Source: Cerrena zonata
Taxonomy: Eukaryota > Basidiomycota > Agaricomycetes > Polyporales > Cerrenaceae
Direction of reading: 5' to 3'
Assembly: GCA_038087015.1 (NCBI GenBank)
Contig: JASBNA010000022.1
Location: forward strand, 186,001 to 250,000
Length of the DNA stretch: 64,000 bases
The notes beneath the pieces were generated by a model. The model worked only from the letters and a program-made list of their open reading frames with translations, ran no database searches and was not told the DNA's origin. This document shows positions 23,795-35,387 of the stretch, one piece after another; position 1 is the first letter of the stretch, and each line of letters begins with the position of its first letter. Both the position numbers and the translations under genes were made by a program.

Positions 23795-24048
23795 CTGCAG
23801 TTGGATGCAGTACTCCAGTCCTACCAACATCACCAGAAACCAGTCAAGTACTGGTAGGTATTAGTATTACGACGTCATCCTTCCGTCTCCGTTGCGTTCT
23901 GCAGTTGGATGCAGTGGTCTTCTAAAATAATGTATGCGACCCCAAGCCCAATCCTGCAGTTGGATGCAGTAGTCCTCCTGAAATAGCTGCTAGTATGTTA
24001 TGTTGTGTAACATCCGCCAATCATGTCCAAGCTGCAGTTGGATGCAGT
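23795..24048. repeat. Four copies of a 17-bp palindromic repeat 3' of aspartokinase
   Basis: The 17-mer CTGCAGTTGGATGCAGT occurs exactly at 23795-23811, 23899-23915, 23954-23970 and 24032-24048. Each copy contains a 5-bp inverted repeat (CTGCA / TGCAG) around a six-base loop. At least copies 2-4 share a looser 3' extension of the form RGTYYTYYT followed by A/T-rich bases. Spacing is irregular (104, 55 and 78 bp). All lie just 3' of the aspartokinase stop codon at 24084, so in that transcript they would form four short hairpins in the 3' UTR. Coordinates and identity are read directly; the RNA role is inference. Confidence 0.9.
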
Positions 24049-24083
24049 GGTTTTTTAACATGATCTAGTCATGTTTCTAGACT

Positions 24084-26511
24084 CTAGAAAAGCCATGGTC
24101 CAACTGTACCGAAAAAAGGCATTAGCCTTAGCAAACGAATCTCTCAATAATCGTATCATTACTTACCTCTACCCAAAGCACCCTCCGGCCTAATTTGCAA
24201 ACAACTCTGGTGGATCAAGTTCAGAGCTTTGATAGCATCTCGTCCCTCGATAACGCATGAGATGTTGATCTCATTCGCGCCTTGGCTGATCATCTCGATG
24301 TTCACGTTGCCTTGACCTAGAGTTGTGAACATACGGCCAGCGATACCGACCAAGTTGACCATCTGCTTCCCGACGAGAGAGAGGATAGCCATGTCGTGGT
24401 GTACGAATACCTGTTTCACATGAGGTCAGTTTAAACCATTAGGGTGAGAGAAATATAGTGGATGATGATTTACCGTTCCGCTCTTTCGAAGTTCCCGAAC
24501 GACCCGGTCCAGCATCTTTTTCGACAACACGTCCTCGATAGCCATACTGACATGGACCTCGCTCGTACTAATCAAATCCACAACAACACCGAACCGATCC
24601 AACACGCCGAAGATACCCGCTAAGAAACCATGCGATACACTCTTCCTATTACTATTCACGTTCAGAACAACGATCTTTTCTTTGATCGTCACGGCTGTTG
24701 GGAGTTTATGTCGGTTCTGTGTTGAGGCGTATGTAGTGGTTTCATCGGCGCCTGCTGCAAGAGGTGAAGAGTGTAACGAGGATAATGTTTTGACGTTGAG
24801 GGGTTTCGCGACACCGTTTTCGTCTGCAGGCGTGAGCGTACCAGCGGGCGCATTGATGTCTGGGTCGGGATGGATAACTGTTCCGCCTCCCTTGGGATTC
24901 TCCACATTCTTTATCCGAATGGGAATCTTTCTTCGGATAACCTACAATAATACAAATGTTTTATTAACATCTTGCTCGCTAATACAAGGACCCGAACATG
25001 CCATCGACCACATGTCGAGATGGTCAATGGTCGTGTTCGCTTACCTGTTCCATAGTAAACGGATGTACAACTTCACTCCCATAGTACGTCAACTCGGCGG
25101 CCTCCTCGGGACTGATGATAGGGATCAATCTCGCTGTTGGGACCTTCCTAGGATCAGCGGTGAAGATACCATCGACTTCTTTCCAGATTTGCAATTCAGA
25201 GGCGGAGAGCCCCACTGCCAACAGGGCACTGAGCAGGTCGGTGTACCCACGCCCTACTTGACGGAGAAGAGATCCAGGAACAGGGCCGAAGAAACCTACA
25301 AATACAAGTTTATTAGTAGACGTTTCTCAAGATAGAGAAATGAAATACCTGTGACGACAGGAACTCGGGGCCCGCATTGCCTGATACGTTCACCGACAAG
25401 AACCGCGACGCGATCATAAAACTCCTGGCCGAGTGTGCCCTCTTCACCAGAGAGATCACCATCTTCCGGAATCGGAATGATGTTTTCTAAGGAGACAAAC
25501 TCTGCATCTACACCCTGTTCATCGAAGTGACGCCATAAATAACCTTAATCAGATCGTCGAAAATAGGTAGATACGAACTCTATCTTGCAAGATGGCTGTC
25601 ATGATTTTACATGACAGACGTTCACCGAATCCAATGATGCTATCTTTTGACCTAGGCGAGATCTCATCTATAACCTAGACAGTTGGTGGTAAGTAATTCA
25701 CTAAAGTTGAGACAACAGTATCGGACGTCCTCGATACGACCAACAGTCGAACACTTACCTGAGCAGCAAACAAGAAGTCTCTCAATCCATCACAATCTCT
25801 CTCTATTTCGTCTTGCAGTTGCTTTAGAATATCTGGGTCTCTGATCGACGTCCGCGCCGCTGTCATATGTTCTGAACGAATGAGGTCGACTGTCCTATTG
25901 AAGGAGTTCTTCGGTGCTTCTGGCTCTTTCTGTCCAGAAGCCGGGGTCATGGAGAAGCTTGCGAAAATGGAGTCTGATCGTGACGAACTCTTGCTTCTTG
26001 CCCTGAAACTAAAACTATCTGACACAGGCGTCATAGGTGATGGAGAGTTGGGTGTAACATTTCCGGGAGTATTTGCGATACTTCCGCTACGCGAACGTGA
26101 GGATTGGAGTGCTTCAGAGGCAGCTTGGAGGAGGAGATTGGTAGTGCCTAAAGCTTTTGTAGTACCAGAGCGGGCAGAGCAAACTAGAGCGACTTTATGT
26201 TGGTCGAGATATTCCCTGATCGAATTTGAATATCAACGTCAATATCATTAGTTTGTGTATAACAGAAGATAGACGCACGAGACGATGTCTTCAGCAATCT
26301 GTACAGCAAACTTTCCAACACTCGTTCCTCCAAACTTCTGGACTATCCATTTCGTAGACGGATCAAGGCTATTTTGATGCAAGTTTGGCGGTGTTTGCAG
26401 AGACGAATAGGACGACGAGGATTGAGAGGATGAAGGTGTGGAAGGACTCAAGGACCTCGGTTGCGGGGGTGCAAGAGTGGTTGAGTCTAGATCTACTAGG
26501 TGGTCCGTCAT
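24084..26511 (-). CDS. HOM3: Aspartate kinase
   Basis: First enzyme of the aspartate family pathway, phosphorylating L-aspartate on the way to threonine and methionine; the fungal enzyme is inhibited by threonine (family knowledge). The start at 26511 begins MTDHLVDLDSTT, with a Ser/Pro-rich leader before the kinase motif WIVQKFGGTSVGKFA. Later exons show VGRGYTDLLSALLAVGLSAS, WKEVDGIFTADPRKVPTARL, YYGSEVVHPFTM and PKGGGTVIHP. Two ACT regulatory domains follow (SEVHVSMAIEDVLSKK; FVHHDMAILSLVGKQM; GNVNIEMISQGANEINISCV). The apparent stop after GALGRGK at 24159 is probably intronic: GTAAGT there splices to GGTACAG and gives GRVGPWLF with stop at 24084-24086. The GPWLF end seems familiar to me from mushroom homologues but was not checked. 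A 100-residue Ser-rich insert between kinase blocks (near 25700-26100) is unusually long. Confidence 0.92.
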
Positions 26512-28049
26512 GGTGACTTTGGTGGCCGGAATGTTACAGAGTGGTATACAAGGGAGAAGGCTGAGTTACACTACTCTAGAACTTTTTGCTGAGGAGGAAC
26601 GTGACTCGAGTCACTGCAGATTGCCTCAGCCTGGATCGGCCGAAGAACACGCCAATCTCAGCTACCAAATTATGACGGAATGGACGATTTCGATCTCACC
26701 AAGTTTTGACTGAGAACTGTCCTGTATTGCTTATTGGGCCAAGCTCTAAGTCGAGACTTTGTGGCTGGCGGGTTGTTTTTGCCAGGCTGAGTTGGTTATG
26801 TATAATTATATAAGCTCCACGGAGTCAATATTAATATTAGTGTAAGGATTGACAACTCTAGGATTAATCGCGGCCTTTGTCAGATATGGCTCTGTACTTG
26901 TACTGAAGGCTTCTAGAAATACACACCCGACATGTCAAATCGTAAAACTTCGCCGGTGCTGCTATAGGTGTCGCCCTGATAGAAGCCTGCTTTAGACTCC
27001 GAGTCTAGTAACCGCCCATAAGCTGTATAGGACCAACAACAGGTGCCAACACGATCTCGCTGAGATACTCGGATAGCACAATGGTATGCTCAATAATCCC
27101 GTTAATACCACCCGATACGAACGTTGGATGTACAGTATTGTCAATGTCAGTGCGAGGAACAAAATGGATTTAGAGTGCAGCAACATCCAATGATTAGATT
27201 AGATCAAGATCGAATGTTTTTACATCCCGAACAGTGGGATTTGGACAATGGACTTACGGAGAACACGTATTACCAAGACCTTTCAACTATATAAAGGGCC
27301 CGACATCCTGGGATGAAGGGAAATCCTCTCTCCAACCCAACTGTCCAAAATGCCGAAAGCCACTTGCGGCCTCTCGCAGTACAACAACCTTTGTACACAA
27401 GATTCAGCGTCTGTTGGGACGGGATGAACGAGGTTTAACAATGAAATCGGGTTGTTCAAAGTTAACGGCCATCTCTCTTCGACACATTTGATTTCCAACA
27501 TTGCACATATATTGATTCAATCATACAAGGTTTGCACTAGATGCTGGTGGCATTATACTCTATTCACAGACCTTCAGCAGTCTCCAGTGCAGTCACTCAT
27601 CCAAGCTGTGCGTCGCAACTATTCCGAGTCCGATCCTTGAATAGGTTAGGTGAGTTTTTCTGTTGCAATAGCAGAAAACGGACCACTTGCGTCCCATATA
27701 GTCCAAACCATACTAGCTTAGAGGGGAGATAACATCATTGGTGTATGCAATATGAGAATGGACTTGTAGAAGACCATCTGCAGATGTGCCACTAATTGCT
27801 ATGGACAAACCTCGTTACAACGATCCAGAGAATGCTGACTCCATTTGCCTAGTTGTCTGCCCGATCTATTTCAAATACGGTATTCATATCTCGGATGAAC
27901 AAAGTTGTCCTTCGATCCTAAGGTCTGCTTCGTACTCAAATCCATACAATGTCGTTTTACTCATCGGGTCTGTATTTGAAGTCTAGCAGGCATACTCTCC
28001 GAGAGGTCTCTGTGCTTTGTTTCACACCATCCCAATTCATTCACAAGTG
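26512..28049. other. Gap with one strong TATA box and no convincing gene
   Basis: This 1.5-kb stretch must hold the promoters of the divergent aspartokinase and zinc-finger genes. TATATAAAG at 27288-27296 sits 54-60 bp before an ATG (27350) that opens only a 25-codon frame ending at 27427. I find no family resemblance elsewhere in it. Confidence 0.4.
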
Positions 28050-30474
28050 ATGTCATACGCACCATTCCGATGCTTTGTATGTCCGAGTTGTGTGCTTGTA
28101 ACTTTTACCCTTACTGATATGACGATCATAGTGGTACGATGAAAATGGCAAATCGTATGAACGTAACGGTGATAAGCACGGCTGCATCACACCACGGTGT
28201 AAATTCGTACATCCATGGGACACAGAAGAATGGCCTCGTGCACTTCCGAGTAGAAACTTACCTCCAAAACATGCCCTGTCGCTGAAAGAGGAGCGTAGAC
28301 TCTACGGTACGATACCTACAGGACCACGTATTAGGCGAACCCAGCGGTCTCGAACCCGGAGTCGGAGTAGGGACAGGGTGAGGATTCCCGGTCGAGGGTT
28401 GCCCATTGTTCGAAGTAGACGGAGTCGTACTAGGAGCAGAAGCAGAGGGAGGGATAGAGACAGGAGTAGGAGCAAGAACAGGAGCAGAAGTAGGAGCAGT
28501 CTCAGCAGCCCGAGAGTATGCTTTCCTGGGTCGAGTCGTAGGTCACAATCACCGCGACGAGATGACTATCGAAGACACCGACGCTCCCCCTCCCATGCTA
28601 CAACGATACGATCTTCCCGCTCTCCACCACCCCTGCCGAGTACCGATTACTCCAGACCTACCGTATGATACACCTATTACTTCCACACCTGCCCCCCTCA
28701 CGACCGAAAGAGAGGACACGCGCTTACCACCTTCAGAACCTCATGTCATGCCAAACCCCGCACACCCTGTTAAAGTGGAACAAGAACCAACGTCTACACC
28801 GCCAACTACGACTTCACCTACGGTTGAAGCATCGCAAAACTTGCATATTTCGCCAACTCGAACATCCTCAATTGCTGGATTGGGCTCTATTCTGGCAACT
28901 CTCAAATTACAGAACTCAGTCCCAAATATGTCGACGCCGACTTCTACAGAGCCAGCACCCGAACCAGCACCTCCGACTCAACCCGCGCCGCCTGTACCTA
29001 CACCTCCTCTTCCTACAAACCTGACAAGTCCCAGCTCAGAGGTTGTATTACCTACCGAAACCCAAACGATATCGAATGCTCCTGAAGGCTCGACGTCACA
29101 TTTGAATGAACAAAGAACAATGTGGGATGAATGTGTTGAGTAAGTGTCTCACGCCTGTCACCATGCATACGTCGTAACTTAAATCCCAAAAGGCTTCTTG
29201 CTGATGTCCTGCAAAAACGTGAAGCTCTTGTTACCCTTGATGCCTCTCGAGCGTTCTACGGCCGTTTGGCAGCGACAGTCAACTCATTCGATGCTGTCAT
29301 TGAAAGGTCTCGATTCAAAGCTGAATCGGTTGGGTTCGGTTTGAAACGGATGGCGAAGGAGAAAGAGTACAATGAAGCCATGGACAAGCTCTTAGGCTCC
29401 GAAGCATGGAGATTGCTGAGGTTGGAATCTGCGAATGATGCGGAGGCGAATACGGCGCCAAAGAGATTGAAGATAGACGGGGACGCGAAGAAGATGCTTG
29501 CAGACATTCAAGCTACGATTGTCACCGTCAAGGATGCTGTCAAGGAGTTGCATGGGTTCGTACAGGATATTGGGACAAAGCAGAATATTGCTGTCCCTGT
29601 TCCTCCTGGCACCTCTCCGATCCTCCCTGCACCCAACCAGGACGCTGAGATGGAAGCAGCTTCACCTAAGGCCCAAGCGGATACCTCACTTGATCAGACA
29701 AACGATGAGGATGTACCACGATCTCTATCCGGATTCTATGACGGTCTCAAAGCAGTCGAAGACCGACTGATCGATATTGAAAGCAATCTCGCCCAGCGCC
29801 AAGAGGAAATCGGAGAAGAGATTCAGTCTGACCTTGAGTCCCAGTTCAACGATCTCAAGATTTTGGTCGAAGAGCAGGCTCATAACCCAATTCTCTCTCA
29901 GGCGAAGGAACTCTGCGAGTCGAACGCAAAGAGGGTTACAACTGTCGAGGGCGATGTCAGCAAGACGGGATACGAGATTGATGAGCTTGCCAACGAGGTG
30001 GTCGAGGCGATTGGACGCACCAACGAAGTTGTTCGTGGGAACGAACATCTTGCGCAGGAGAATGCATGGCTGAGACACGAGAATGAAAGATTGCAGAGGT
30101 CTCTAGAAGAGATGGAACACAGACAGAAAGCAGAGCTAGCATTGATGCGAGCGGAAACCGATGAGGCGAAGGCCCTTCTCCAAGAATATCTCTCTCGACC
30201 TCCCCCTCCCACAATGCCTCCATCTGACGAACTTCTTGTATCCATACTCCCCGCGGTACAACAAGCTTTACATCCTCTGTTCGCCGAATTGCATGGCGTG
30301 ATCCAAGGCTTGCTTACGTCCAAGGTGACGGCTTTGAACTCAAGCGTACAAAGCACTGTACATAGGCTACTGCACATGATATCTACCTTCGAGGAGTGGG
30401 CTGACCATGTCAGGGACGGCGTGGATCCTGGGTATTTGTTGAGGAGAGCACCTGTCCAAGGGCCTCGTCAATAA
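28050..30474 (+). CDS. CCCH-like zinc-finger / RS-rich / coiled-coil protein, paralog 1
   Basis: Not a family I can name. Exon 1 (28050-28076) is MSYAPFRCF. A phase-0 intron ends at 28131, and WYDENGKSYERNGDKHGC then ITPRCKFVHPWD complete one zinc-finger-like module with spacing C-x18-C-x4-C-x3-H. An Arg/Ser-rich segment follows (RSRTRSRSRGRDRDRSRSK), then a probable 52-nt intron (near 28662-28713) that restores frame into a Pro/Thr-rich linker. The exon border at WDECVE|LLADVL (about 29140-29193) leads to a roughly 430-residue C-terminal half. That half contains a basic helix, EDRLIDIESNLAQRQEEIGE, NEHLAQENAWLRHENERL and a final FEEWADHVRDGVDP. Heptad-like leucines indicate a long coiled coil. 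The RS segment and Cys/His module suggest a nuclear RNA- or protein-binding role, which is inference. The stop TAA lies inside an AATAAA hexamer. It is the paralog of the 41294 gene. Confidence 0.78.
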
Positions 30475-30875
30475 AGAATGCGATATTTTCCAATATTTTT
30501 TCTTGTATGATTTCGTGTACATTGGCTGTTCTTTCCATTTCCTTCTGTATGTCCTTAACTACTATGTACTATGTACATGTCACTTTATGTTTGTAATGTC
30601 GCTATGATTGTATCTACCAATTTATGTTTCTTTATCTCGCCACATACTTAGTAGCATAGGCGGGGTATTCGGAGTCTTGAGAGCACAGGTATAAATAAAT
30701 AAGTATTTTAACGCATCCATTAAGAGAATTTGAGACTATATATAAACAACCTTTCAAAGTAACAATATTGATATTATCAAGACGTGGCCAAAAGTGGCAC
30801 CCCAATACAGAACTGGGGTCCCTCCATCTACATCACACTCGCTAACCTTGGTCACTGTTACGCTCGTCATTGAGC

Positions 30876-33625
30876 ATGGCGGATGCAGCTTTCAAGGACG
30901 TTCCAGAGATTTTTGAGGTGCATATATACATCTTATCTTTCCTTGAGCCTAACTCACGCCTCACATTCTAGGTAGAACTCGGTGAATCATTGACTGCACG
31001 AACCGAATGCCTCTGTACGTGTTAAGCAACACATGATCCAAGGCTACCATCTACTCACTTGTTGTGCTAGCTACATTTCGTGAACTTGGACCTCCAGATT
31101 TGGTTCATGTGGTAAAGAGTACAGCAAGAAGCGGGCAGCATGACGTGAGTGCTATTCATCCGTTCTCTAGGATCAGCTGAACGGCGCGGTTGCTCTTGTT
31201 ACTGACAACACATGCTCACATAGATCGGTACATACCATTTCGTCTCGGGAGTCGACGCTGAATCCTCCGCCTCGCTTGCTGCCTATATCAACTCCTTAAC
31301 TTACGCTCTCGAGGATGATGCGGGCTGGTTCAGTAAGGGTACAGGATGGAAAGTCCGAAGTGGTTGCTATTGGTACGCACTCCTCTACAGTACACATATA
31401 GGTTACATGTATGAATATACCTTACTCGCAGCTGTTTCAACGCGTTCTCAAGAGTAGATGTCCGCGTGGATGTGAAGATTCCAGGAGGCGTACAAGCATA
31501 TGTGATCGACTTACGTGGCGAGCGGTGCGCCATTATTCTCAATCTCAAAACTTCGACGGACTCACTAATATCTCCCTCATACTTGGAATAGGCATGAAGC
31601 GACTCCGGAAATTTGGCTCGAAACTTATCTCTCGGCCCTCATTCGAGCGATACTCTATTCGGACGATCCAAACTACTGGCTAGACGCATACCGCAAACTT
31701 GATCCTATCACAACTCCTGAAAGCGAGCTCAGGTTCCTCAAGGCGGCAGAAACCCTGTTCTCGAAGGGATGGCAAGTAGGATCGGACCCTGAGATTCAAG
31801 TCGCTACGGTCGTGTCCAATCATTTGACGAACGCGATCATGAAGTACTTCGGAGATAGTGGACGGTTCCAACACTCTGCAAATTTGTTTGAGAAGCTGAT
31901 CACAAGGGAACCGGAAGTCTCGTCTCTTTTAGCCAAGTCGTATATTGGAATGAGTGCGTTTTCACCATCTATAAATTTCGTGCTCATAATTATCATAATG
32001 CCATTTAGACGAGGAAGTCAAAGCTGTCCAGATCATGGCATCCACTATGAAACAAACACCTCAATCGTATACTCTTCTGCATGTTCAATGCGACTTCCTC
32101 CGAGGGAAGGGCAACTATGAATGGGCACTCAAACTCGCGAAGCAAGCAGTCAACTGTGCGCCGAGTGAATTTGTTACATGGGAAAAATTGACAGATATTT
32201 ACATTGACCTTGCGGAATATGAATCGGTACGTCTTAGTTCATAAGATTGGTTCCATTACATTGGGATATACTCACTTGGCGTAGGCACTCCTGACACTCA
32301 ATTCGTGTCCCATGTTCACCTATAATGGGCGAGATGCACACCGAAACCTTCCAGCCTCACGGATCCATCTTCCGCCGAAGGGTGCTATTGTCGAAATTCT
32401 GCCTGAACGAACAAAGACTGAAGAGGACGACGCTGATCCTGCTCTACTCCGTCTACCGGCACCAGGTCTCCGTGGAACATGGGCACGGGCATATGCTCTT
32501 CTTACACGTCTAGTCTCCAAGATTGGTTGGGATGAGCTTCTCAAGACGAGGAGTGCCGTCTTCGTGATGGAGGAAGAATATCGAATGCAGAAACAGCATT
32601 CAGAAATACATACAACCCAGTCGTCTTCGGGAGATGATCCGGATACCATAATCCATGAAGATGGTTCTGTCACCAAGTGTTCATCTACATTAGGTGACGG
32701 GTCGACATTAGCGGACGACAATGCATCTACAAGAGGTGTTAGGTCAACAACACCTGGGCCCGCACATTCGAACGAGAACTCAGATGTAGACGGAATCACC
32801 AATGGAATTCCTACCATTCGGATATCTACAGAAAGCAACCGCGAACGGCTCAAGCAGGAACAAGAAGCTGAGCCCAAGCTAAACGGAAACGACGAAGTAC
32901 CTGCAGAGACGGCCGGCGTTTCGTTGGAGAAACCGGTATCTGCTGGCGGACAGGACGACGAAGCTTCTGGCGGGCCTTCACAGGAGGCGTTCTCGTTTAG
33001 CAATAAGAGACTTTGTGAGAGGTGGCTGGATAATCTGTTCATGGTTCTCTATGAGGTTTGTTATCCTTCTCTTGTTGCCTACTTCATCTACTCATCGATA
33101 TGCCATTCAGGACCTACGAGTATGGACTATCTTCCGGGCTGAAGTCGCTCACTTCAAGACACAACATGTTGCCTACCGAAAAACAGGCATGGAATGGGAG
33201 ATCTTGGGTGACCTCGGTCTTCGTCTACATCACAAAGAAGAAGCGAAGGAGGCATACCAACGCTGCTTAGACGCAAACCGGTACTCGTTAAAACCTTGGA
33301 TGAAGCTTCTCGATACGTACGCGGACGAGGGCGACATTCAACGAACCCTGCAAGTAGCTATTCGCGTGGCCGCATATTCATTTGGTGAATATGCAGAGCA
33401 ATCCGTGAGTATATTTTATTGCAGCTATCTTCGCTCGATTTCTCATCAGCACCTTAGTATCCTTCACAAATTGCTCGGTGCTTCTTCAAGCTGGGTCAGA
33501 TACATGGTCACCAGAAGATCCAATATACCCTCCTCAGTATGGGTCTTCCGGACCCTGTTCGACAGATAATGGAAAACTACCTGGGGTATGGACGGTCCTT
33601 CAAGGTAGAAGGACATGATTTCTAA
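30876..33625 (+). CDS. ChAPs family protein (exomer subunit, Bch1/Bud7-like)
   Basis: TPR-containing cargo adaptor that, with Chs5 and Arf1, exports cargo such as chitin synthase from the trans-Golgi to the plasma membrane (knowledge from yeast). The start at 30876 reads MADAAFKDVPEIFE. Spliced exons give ECLSTFRELGPPDLVHVV, the family block GTYHFVSGVDAESSASLAAY, then WKVRSGCYWCFNAFSRVDVR. TPR-like repeats follow: FEKLITREPEVSSLLAKSY, NEEVKAVQIMASTMKQTPQS, and YEWALKLAKQAVNCAPSEF. Then comes SCPMFTYNGRDAHRNLP, and after an acidic, low-complexity linker (32600-33000) the end is reached: LCERWLDNLFMVLYEDLRVW, GMEWEILGDLGLRLHHKEEA and ENYLGYGRSFKVEGHDF, stop at 33623-33625. About eight introns. 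Length (near 780 aa) fits the family. The linker is probably species-specific. Confidence 0.88.
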
Positions 33626-33921
33626 ATGTAGTTGACTCGTTTCTTGTTACACCCTCTAGTTTGTTTCAGCTTCGTAGTAGTATTTTGTCTCCGTTTCTTT
33701 GGCCGATAGACTCTATTGTAGCCCATTTGTTATCTATATTATTATGTCGTCCTCCGTTTCACAATGTCTTGTTGGAAAATGGTGTTCATTTCACCTCGGA
33801 ATGGAAAAACCTAGTTGCTTATTCCGGAGGCGACGGTGACGGCCGAGAGCTAGGCGACGCGGACTTCCGGGACAAGTTTCGTGGATGATCACCGGCTGCA
33901 TGACTCTGACCAGCAACCACC

Positions 33922-35387
33922 ATGTCTCTTTCCCCGCCATTACGCAGATTATCGTCAACGAGCTCTAGCAGCAAAGAATCACTCATAAATGCCTATGAAG
34001 CGGAAGAGGAACGAATAATAAATGTCCTCTCTCGGAAACTCGAGAGGGTGGGTAATATCATTGTCCCCTGACGTCAATTTACCAGCTGACGTCTGACCCA
34101 TAGATAAGAGAGGAAAAAATTGAACTAGAAAATGCTTTGGAAGCAGAGTCTGAGGCTGCGGTTAACAGACTTTCACGAGAGATCTCTGCGCTCCGACTTG
34201 CTCAACAAACACAATCTAGCTCGGCCCAGGTCAACGGAAATGGGTCGATTTCCCCTATTGACGTCAGGGGACGTATGTACCCCGTTGAGCCTGCGCCGGA
34301 GGTCATGCTGGATGCCATGCGAAGAGAAAACGAAGACCTACGAGCTAGGTTAACCGATGCAGAAAGGAACTATATCCATGTAACACGATTGAATGATATC
34401 TACCGTGAGGAATTGATCGAACATCGAAGACGGGTGAGTTGCCCTTTTTACTAGATGTGAGTCAGTGGAATTTATTGTGTCATGTAGCTTGGTCTGCCTG
34501 TAGATAACCTGATAGGTCTGGCTTCACCGCTTGAACGTGATCCCTACTCACAACCGCTGCACCTGCATTCTCAATCCAACGCCTCCTCAGCATCTATTTC
34601 ACCTTACCACCCGCTTCCCCAGTCTTCAACTACACACGCATCGTCTGCCAGGGTCCCAATACCACGACCTCCCTCTCAAATCCATCGACCAGTAGTCCCT
34701 TCAAGTCCCTCAAGTCCATCAACCACACCTCCCTCATCTACACCTGCTTCACACTCCTCGGCTCTTTTCTCGCCTGCTGTTCACTCTACAAGCGCAGTCA
34801 CAAATATCACGACTCCAGGTAGCGGAAGCGAACCGCAAGCAGGATTTGTGAACGGCGATGGTAACCCCCATGCCTTAACGTATCCCTCTGTTCCACCTCC
34901 TTCGCTTTCATCATCATTTGGGGATCCGTCCCTTGTTGCAGAAGATAATCGCTCTCGCCCACTCCCTGCACCTGTTCCCATCCCACGAGCCATCCCACGG
35001 CGAGATCGGGACTTGTCCATATCACCCACCGATTCATTCGGGGGCTCACGACTGTATTCTGGTGCTCCTAGCTCGCCTTTGAGTCCGCGAAGATCGTCCA
35101 TCCTCAATCATCGTGGCAGTTTTGAACGTACTAATTCTGGAATGAATGGGGGACATCTGATGTTGAACGAAAGCCCTGGTGGGAGGACTGGTGGTGGCTG
35201 GGTTGATGGATTCGAAACTTACGGTGGAACAAGGAGTAGAAGTCGAAGTCGTGTCCGCGGTGTGCGGGTAGCAGAGACAGGAAGGTTAGTACCAAGGAGT
35301 CGAAGACAGAGCACCGTCGAGAATGGAGCAGAAGTCGAACCATCAAATACTGCTGTCACAAACGGAGTGAATGGTACTCATCATTGA
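33922..35387 (+). CDS. Conserved fungal coiled-coil protein with Ser/Pro-rich tail
   Basis: The start at 33922 reads MSLSPPLRRLSSTSSSSKES, then the block LINAYEAEEERIINVLSRKL. A 54-nt-class intron follows, then IREEKIELENALEAESEAAV, VNRLSREISALRLAQQ, and after a short linker AMRRENEDLRARLTDAERNY and LNDIYREELIEHRRR. A second intron leads into a long, disordered Ser/Pro/Thr-rich region (34500-35100) and a basic tail (RSRSRSRVRGVRVAE) ending NGVNGTHH. The N-terminal third is a clear coiled coil. I have the impression that the EAEEERIINVLSRKLE block is shared by proteins of other fungi, but I know no assigned function. No signal peptide or membrane segment. About 450 residues. It follows the ChAPs gene by about 300 bp on the same strand. 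Confidence 0.8.

Noticed and set aside
23471..23833. 120-codon open frame on the minus strand downstream of aspartokinase
   Set aside because: No family resemblance; frames of this length are expected by chance in a window of this size, and one of the palindromic repeats falls inside it.
23795..24048. CRISPR-like look of the four 17-mers
   Set aside because: Only four copies, irregular spacers of 38-87 bp, no cas genes and a eukaryotic host; not an array.
28406..28660. Alternative Gly/Val/Ala-rich reading of the RS region in paralog 1
   Set aside because: The RS frame continues directly from the zinc-finger exon, and a 52-nt intron restores the downstream frame, so the alternative is a shadow up to that intron.
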